From Marchantia polymorpha subsp. ruderalis (taxonomy: Eukaryota > Streptophyta > Marchantiopsida > Marchantiales > Marchantiaceae): DNA of 64,000 bases. The position numbers and the translations under genes were made by a program. Location: NCBI GenBank assembly GCA_037833965.1, contig AP031355.1, forward strand, positions 13,293,501 to 13,357,500, read 5' to 3'. Positions 59,419-64,000 of the stretch are shown here, piece after piece. Under the pieces are notes generated by a model. It ran no database searches, was not told the origin of the DNA, and was given only the letters and a program-made list of their open reading frames with translations. Numbering within the stretch: position 1 is the first letter of the stretch; each line of letters begins with the position of its first letter.

Positions 59419-60530
59419 TGTGATAACCCACCAAAGGCTAAAATTGCAGTATAACGGCAAAGGATCAAACCCACAAGGACAGAGGCAACACACAGAGTAC
59501 AAAGTGTCACGTTTTAACAGACTATTGAAGAATTTGAATTCTCATGCTACTGTCACTCCCAGAAATACTGCAAGTGCTCAACTCGGAGGTCACTCGGAGG
59601 ACACACAATGCAGCGTAGTTCACCCCAACACACACCTGAAACTGTAAAATCACAACTAAGAGGTCGGTTAGGACCTCCACTTAAGGTTCAGGGGGAAAGT
59701 TTTCCAAGAGTACACTTAGAGGATCTGCAGGTAGTAACCCAACTCCGAACTTGCTTAAACCCTGTTACTAGCCACTGCTAGTGCAGAGCATTCGGGTGGG
59801 ACTTCCTACTTCAGATGCGGTAACTTCGTCAAACCGAAGTCACTCTCACGCGGTGAACAACACACTCAACTCACAAAACGCACAGAGAACTCCTGCACGC
59901 TAAGCTTGGCCAGAAAACACGGCCTACGGTCAGCCAAAGCTGCTTTACTCAAGTTTGGTCCAAACCTGCGAATCACAAACAAAGGCAAGGATATAGAAAT
60001 CCGAATTGAGAAACTAAATTGAGAAAAGACCTAGTGTCACAACTTAACAGTTTATTGACGAGTTTGAATCCTCAGGCACTAGTTATTCCCAGAAATACTG
60101 CGGAGGCTACTCCCGAAGGCGCCTCAAGTAGCGTAACACACACAACCTCAATTCAACCAAGGCTTACTCCGAAGTTAACAAAACTTCACTTTGGTATTCA
60201 GGGGGGAAAATTCCGAAGGAATACAAACAAGGAAAAATCGTCTGAAGGTGTAAGTCCGAACTTGAAGATCCTAACTAGACTACGCTAGCTTAGAACATTC
60301 GGGCGAAGGCCTTCAGCTACAAAATGCGGTAACTTCAACAAGCTAAAGCTCCTCTTGCGCGGTGACAAAACGAAAGACACAAACGCGTAGAGAAAACGAA
60401 TTCCTGAACTGAACTTCGAAAACTGGAAAATCCCCCAAGGCATACGCCTTGAACTACTTTATACACTCTAAGATTCTAACTACCTAACACTGAACTCATC
60501 GACTATGCCTCCTATGAGAAGGCCAACTGC
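59419..60530 (-). repeat. 3' region of the nested element with 0.5-kb internal duplication
   Basis: Collinear with 31250-32311. Two diverged blocks (59495-59980 and 60035-60450) share (plus strand) GTGTCAC, TTTGAATYCTCA, CCCAGAAATACTGC, TTCAGGGGG, GATGCGGTAACTTC and GCGGTGA. A TATAAA on the minus strand (60463-60458) is conserved with copy 1. Confidence 0.75.
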
Positions 60531-61491
60531 TCACTAACTCCCTAACTGTCCACTCGTCTGCTCTCCTACACAGTCCAAGCCGTCGCAACACCTCTGCCTC
60601 GAGGTTCGCAATGGCGTCCCGCGACCTGGAAGGAAATAACTCCGACCGCTTCGCCACGCGCCACCGACTTCGACTGTCACCAGACATCAAAGCTGCCGCA
60701 CATATCTCCATTTTGCGCAACGTCATTATCTTCTGCACCGCAACCTCCCAGCGAGCATAACCTCTAAGACACCGGTCAACCCGCAGAACTAACTCCTCCC
60801 GCGTGCGATCTGTCGAGTGCCGGTTGTGGCCTTCAACCTCTGCCAACTGTAACTCCGCCTCCGCACGCTGCGCCCTTAATTCGTCGCACTGCGAATACAG
60901 TCGACCCAGTAATTCTTCGTCCGCCTTCCGCGCGGCCTCACTCTTCTCTAATGCCCGCGTCTGCCGCACGAGCTCCTCTGCGAGAATACGGTTTTGAGCT
61001 CCTTTGGAATTGATCTCCGTTTCGACCCTCGCACGTAGCTCTTCAATTTTGCGTTGCGCATTGGCCTCTACCTCATCTCGAAGCTAAAGCGCCGCCTTGT
61101 GTAATTTCCGTGAAATGGTACACTGTTCCTGAAGAAAATTGTATCGCTCCTCCAGATGCCGATTCTTTTGGTCCAAGGCTATCAACTCAAGATTCGTCGC
61201 TACTTTGATTCGAGTCCGATTCCTGACCAGCTCAACATAGGATCTACGATGGCAGGGATCCGCGTACTTGGTCGCCTTGCGATCAAGGTACCGGAGTAGT
61301 GGTATCACTTGCTCACAGAGCACACCGGTCGGTGTACCTCGCACCGACTCCACTTCCTCCTCCTCCGAAGGCGTATCATCTTTGGTCTCCAGGATCCGAG
61401 ACATCCTGGAATCCGAGATTTCTGTCGCCGCAGAAATCCTCGGCAATTCTCTCGCACTGGGACGCGTAACTTCCTCTGCTGCGGCCTCCAC
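60496..61491 (-). pseudogene. Coiled-coil retroelement protein, nested element
   Basis: The frame 61491-61084 reads an acidic patch (SEEEEVESV), GTPTGVLCEQVIPLLRYLDR and YVELVRNRTRIKVATNLEL, then heptads to a TAG at 61084. It resumes at about 61,080 and from 60969 reads ALEKSEAARKADEELLGRLY, LRAQRAEAELQLAEVEGHN, EELVLRVDRCLRGYARWEV, ICAAALMSGDSRSRW and AEVLRRLGLCRR to TGA at 60496. It is probably one protein of about 330 residues broken by one stop and a small shift. The same two blocks are kept in copy 1 and, for the C-terminal block, in the outer element. A coiled-coil structural (Gag-like) role is inferred only. Confidence 0.7.
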
Positions 61492-61497
61492 GCCATG

Positions 61498-62061
61498 TCA
61501 TGCCAATACTTTCAACGGGGTGGGAGAATCTGCAACAGGTAGGCCTGCTACACCTGCCCGAACTGCTACCGCCAAAGGTGCACCGCCGAAGGCGCTTGTG
61601 CCAAAGGCACACGTGTCTCCCCATCCCTGCCTTCGCCCGCTGCAACTTGCTCCACGGGTTTCTGCGCCAAAGGTGTTTGACCCGAAGTCCCTTGAGCCGA
61701 AGGCTCCTCCCTGAACCGAAGGCCCTTGACTCGAAAGCAAGTCAACAAATGGTACTTGCTCGGAAGGCAAGCACCTCTCCATCGCAGGCATTCTGGCCGT
61801 TGTCGCATGCCTTCCTCTGTGGCTCGAAGGCCTATGCGCTTCCTCCGAAGGCACTCGTGCCTTCGGTGCGGGGAGGTCAGTTGACCTCCCAAGAACCTCT
61901 GCACTCACATCCTCCTCCGAGGATGGTGAATTTCTTGTAATGCGGCTCACCTTGTGTCCGCGTTGCTGTCCGCCGGCAGAACCAGCTTGCGCGCCTTTTG
62001 CTTCGATCGAGCTGGTTTGTTGTTTGCTCGACGCCTGACTGGAGTAGTGGGCACTTTCCAC
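61498..62061 (-). pseudogene. Low-complexity Ser/Ala/Gly-rich retroelement protein
   Basis: Open minus-strand frame of 187 codons between the W-rich and coiled-coil frames. It is rich in S, A, G and P, with AFGT/AFGG and PSEEA motifs translated from GCCTTCGGC-type repeats. No domain is recognisable. It is probably a linker of one long Gag-like polyprotein now split by frameshifts; copy 1 has an equivalent PSA/EQ-rich stretch at 30428-30688. Confidence 0.55.
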
Positions 62062-62170
62062 TGATTAAGGTCTGCCTCTCCATCCCACTTCAGCTTCCAG
62101 GGTGCCCGCGCTCCCCTCGGTTCTCAATCGAGCTGGTGGAGTGCTGGCGGGCACTTCCTCGGGGTCTGTG

Positions 62171-62853
62171 TCAACTTCGACATCCCTCACATATCATTTT
62201 GGATTTGCTCGCAACAACAAGGAAAATTGTACCCGCTCCGTTGCTGTCAGACACCCCATCGACCGTTAAAAGTTGATCAAGAACGGGGAGAGGTGATTGA
62301 TCGATCCCCCCTTCTCCTCTTGCGCATGCTGCCGCGTGGCCTTCCACAAAATGCAAGCCTAGTGTTTCAGAGTACCTGCCAACGCCAGCTCCACAAATCC
62401 CACCTGCCAAGATGTCATGTAGGTGGTCCGATGCGGTTGTAAAATTTGGAGGAGTGCCACCGCGACATTCCTCCTCTTGCGGTCTATGTAGTCACGGGTC
62501 TTGTACCCGTTCTTGCTCGACTTGCAGTTCTTGAAAAGTGCACCGAAGGAATATTCTTCTTCCTTCGAAACATGCACACTCTCGCATTCGAACAAGAGGT
62601 CATCTTCTTCTCCCGCGCATCGTCCCAAGACTTGCTCCCAATCGCTCACTTGCCATCCTTCCGGGTGCGGTCGATAACCTCGCGGAGGCTGGTTCTTCTC
62701 ACGCAGCCACTCTCGGACCATCGCCGAACACACCCAATTCCATCCCCACAGAAGGAAGTCGAGCTTCACCGCCATCAGCTCATCTTGAAATGCCCGCAAT
62801 CCGACCTGCGGCACTCGCAATGGTACCATCCGTAATGGAATCGACTTGGCCAT
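62171..62853 (-). pseudogene. W-rich retroelement protein, N-terminal part of the Gag-like polyprotein
   Basis: Starts at ATG 62853 (MAKSIPLRMVPLRVPQVGLR) and runs open to TAG at 62359. Blocks: LLWGWNWVCSAMVREWLRE, PEGWQVSDWEQVLGRCAGEE, SFGALFKNCKSSKNGY, RNVAVALLQILQPHRTTYMT, SWQVGFVELALAGTL. After a shift, HLSPFLINF and SMGCLTATERVQF follow in another frame towards 62,170. Tryptophan spacing and Arg/Lys clusters are striking, but no zinc knuckle, protease or polymerase motif is visible. From memory, similar proteins are frequent as hypothetical or gag-like proteins in Marchantia; this could not be checked. Confidence 0.6.
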
Positions 62854-63106
62854 CGAACTCTCTCTACACTCTCCGCAAATTCTCCTGCCAAATTCTCCTG
62901 CTGCACGCTCTCGACAAACTCTCCGCAACTTCTCCTACTGCGTGTCGCGAACTCAAGCGAGTGCAAAATTGAAAATGTGTGAGTGAGTCCCTTCCTTCGG
63001 CGATCAAGAACTCTCATCGTTCGACACTTGGGTTGGCAGCGATCCGCTTGAATGCTATGCCGGCGCGAAGGCGTAACGGTCTGATTCGCACGCACAAATT
63101 CACGCT

Positions 63107-63815
63107 TCGCAGTTGCGCGGACTCCCACACTTGTACATTCAATCTTGATCCCGCCAATTTCCGCCGAGATAGCTCTCCGTCCGCATACCGCCGAAGGCGC
63201 TTGTGCCAAAAGCACTAGCGACGAAAGCGCTCGCGGCGAATGCACAAGCTTCCACTGTTTTCTTTTCCTTTTCTTGTTCCGCCGAAGGCACATCCTTCCA
63301 CGGAAGGAGTGTCCTAGAGGCGAAGGCACTGCCTTCCACCGAAGGCGAACCCTAATGACGAAGACGGCGCTAGTGACGAAGGCGCTAATGCCGGAGGCTC
63401 TGGGCAAAAGGATTCTACCGCCAAAGGCGCATCGCCGAAGGCGTCTACCGAAGGCGTAGTCTAGTGACGAGGTCGTTTTCCACCGACGAAGGAGTTCCGT
63501 AATACATGCTTCGTACGTCTTCAGCGAAATCTCCTCCGCGAAGGAGCCTAAGCCGAAGGCGCTTCAGCCGAAGGCTCCTCAGCAAAGGAGATTTTTCCGA
63601 AGGCGCCGAAGGCGAGCCCTTCAGCATGAACCGTCTGTTCCGTCCAAGGCACCCGACCGTGGCCTAAGCCCCAAAACTCCTAGATTCTCCTAGACCCGAG
63701 ATTCTCCTTTTTACTCTGTTTTCACGTACCGATTACTATTTACAGCTGCTACCGCGGTACTTACTTTTCAAAAATATATTAATTCCGAAAAAAAAACAAA
63801 AACTGGGTTACCACA
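63107..63815 (-). repeat. 5' terminal region of the nested element (right arm of the large inverted repeat)
   Basis: Read on the minus strand from TGTGGTAACCCAG, it parallels 56720-57408 throughout. The stretch 63,180-63,650 is packed with GCCGAAGGC and close variants. It could hold a promoter, but no clear TATA box was found. Confidence 0.8.
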
Positions 63816-63820
63816 TACTG

Positions 63821-64000
63821 GTGTGTGATCCAGACATTGAGCATGGTGCGCTTCTATTTGTCAAAGTTGACGCATCAGGAGTTGTGTGTATTCGGCTTGA
63901 ATATTCTGAGTAGTCGAGGCTCCTTGGGATTTAAGCAAGTTCAAGTGTGAGTATTCAGGTCAGTTTGTTGGGGTGTATGCAATGCTGTGAAGTTTTCCCA
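63821..64000 (+). other. Continuation of the outer element
   Basis: The sequence beyond the second TACTG would be contiguous with 59,413 before the nested insertion. A short plus-strand reading, IEHGALLFVKVDASGVVCIR, is open, but no family is recognised. Confidence 0.4.

Larger units (their letters stand above)
59419..63815 (-). mobile_element. Nested 4.4-kb retroelement with 5-bp target duplication TACTG
   Basis: The ends are TGTGATAACCCA (59419-59430) and TGGGTTACCACA (63804-63815), a 12-bp terminal inverted repeat with one mismatch. TACTG flanks both sides (59414-59418 and 63816-63820). Minus-strand order: 0.7-kb noncoding region rich in GCCTTCGGC, W-rich protein (62853-62110), low-complexity protein (62061-61498), coiled-coil protein (61491-60496), 1.1-kb 3' region with a tandem duplication. 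No RT, integrase or transposase and no direct terminal repeats are seen. TG...CA ends and a 5-bp duplication point to an integrase-type insertion: either a very long solo LTR carrying genes, or a non-autonomous element. Confidence 0.75.
56720..64000 (+). mobile_element. Outer coiled-coil retroelement, continues past the right edge
   Basis: It starts TGTGGTAACCCA inside LINE I. The first 0.69 kb is homologous to the start of the nested element in inverted orientation. A gypsy protease fragment (57440-58395) and a coiled-coil gene (58396-59327) follow. At 59418 it is split by the nested element; after the duplicate TACTG (63816-63820) it resumes and leaves the window. Its own 3' terminus is not visible. 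Confidence 0.7.

Noticed and set aside
56720-63815. One 7.1-kb DNA transposon with 0.7-kb terminal inverted repeats
   Set aside because: No duplication flanks the pair. LINE I is on the left side only. TACTG flanks 59419-63815 instead, so nesting explains the arms better.

Overview
The window is eukaryotic and plant-like: GT-AG introns interrupt a short-chain dehydrogenase gene and a TPR-SET gene, there are PPR-type sequences, and most of the rest is decayed retrotransposons in very AT-rich DNA. The coiled-coil and W-rich retroelement proteins at 58.4-62.9 kb resemble proteins I associate from memory with Marchantia-type liverworts. The short introns fit a bryophyte too, but this is inference and not proof.

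Layout. 0.1-2.2 kb: minus-strand SDR (retinol dehydrogenase/TIC32-like) gene whose 3' exons lie beyond the left edge. 2.6-6.1 kb: AT-rich, with fold-back sequences. 6.1-7.6 kb: PPR pseudogene. 8.1-8.4 and 11.9-12.3 kb: a broken and an intact member of one small secreted-protein family. 13.0 kb: two adjacent perfect hairpins. 16.7-27.2 kb: three copies (A, B, C) of one LINE family. Copy A is nearly full length: 165-172 bp 5' monomers, L1-type ORF1, endonuclease, RT, zinc finger. It is split by a 1.94-kb LTR-like insertion with a 5-bp target duplication. 27.2-29.9 kb: Ty3/gypsy derivative in which protease is fused in frame to the integrase end, plus one LTR. 29.9-32.3 kb: rearranged fragment of a coiled-coil retroelement family. 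32.8-37.8 kb: more LINE pieces, including copy F with 5' monomers.

37.9-50.3 kb is the least repetitive part and holds a two-exon minus-strand TPR-SET gene (41.4-44.9 kb). 50.3-54.2 kb: AT-rich, with LINE 3' ends. 54.2-55.3 kb: Ty1/copia LTR next to an RNase H remnant. 55.3-56.7 kb: LINE copy I. From 56,720 onward an outer plus-strand retroelement runs past the right edge. A related 4.4-kb element in the opposite orientation (59,419-63,815) is nested in it, flanked by the duplication TACTG. This nesting explains the 0.7-kb inverted repeats at 56.7 and 63.8 kb.

Only the SDR gene, the secreted-protein gene and the TPR-SET gene look like working host genes. The most distinctive material is the mobile DNA: a plant LINE with L1-type ORF1, promoter-like monomers and TTTACCA tails, and a retroelement family with W-rich and coiled-coil proteins, no visible pol, 12-bp terminal inverted repeats and dense GCCTTCGGC palindromes. 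No tool was run: alignments were by eye, and identities are descriptive.
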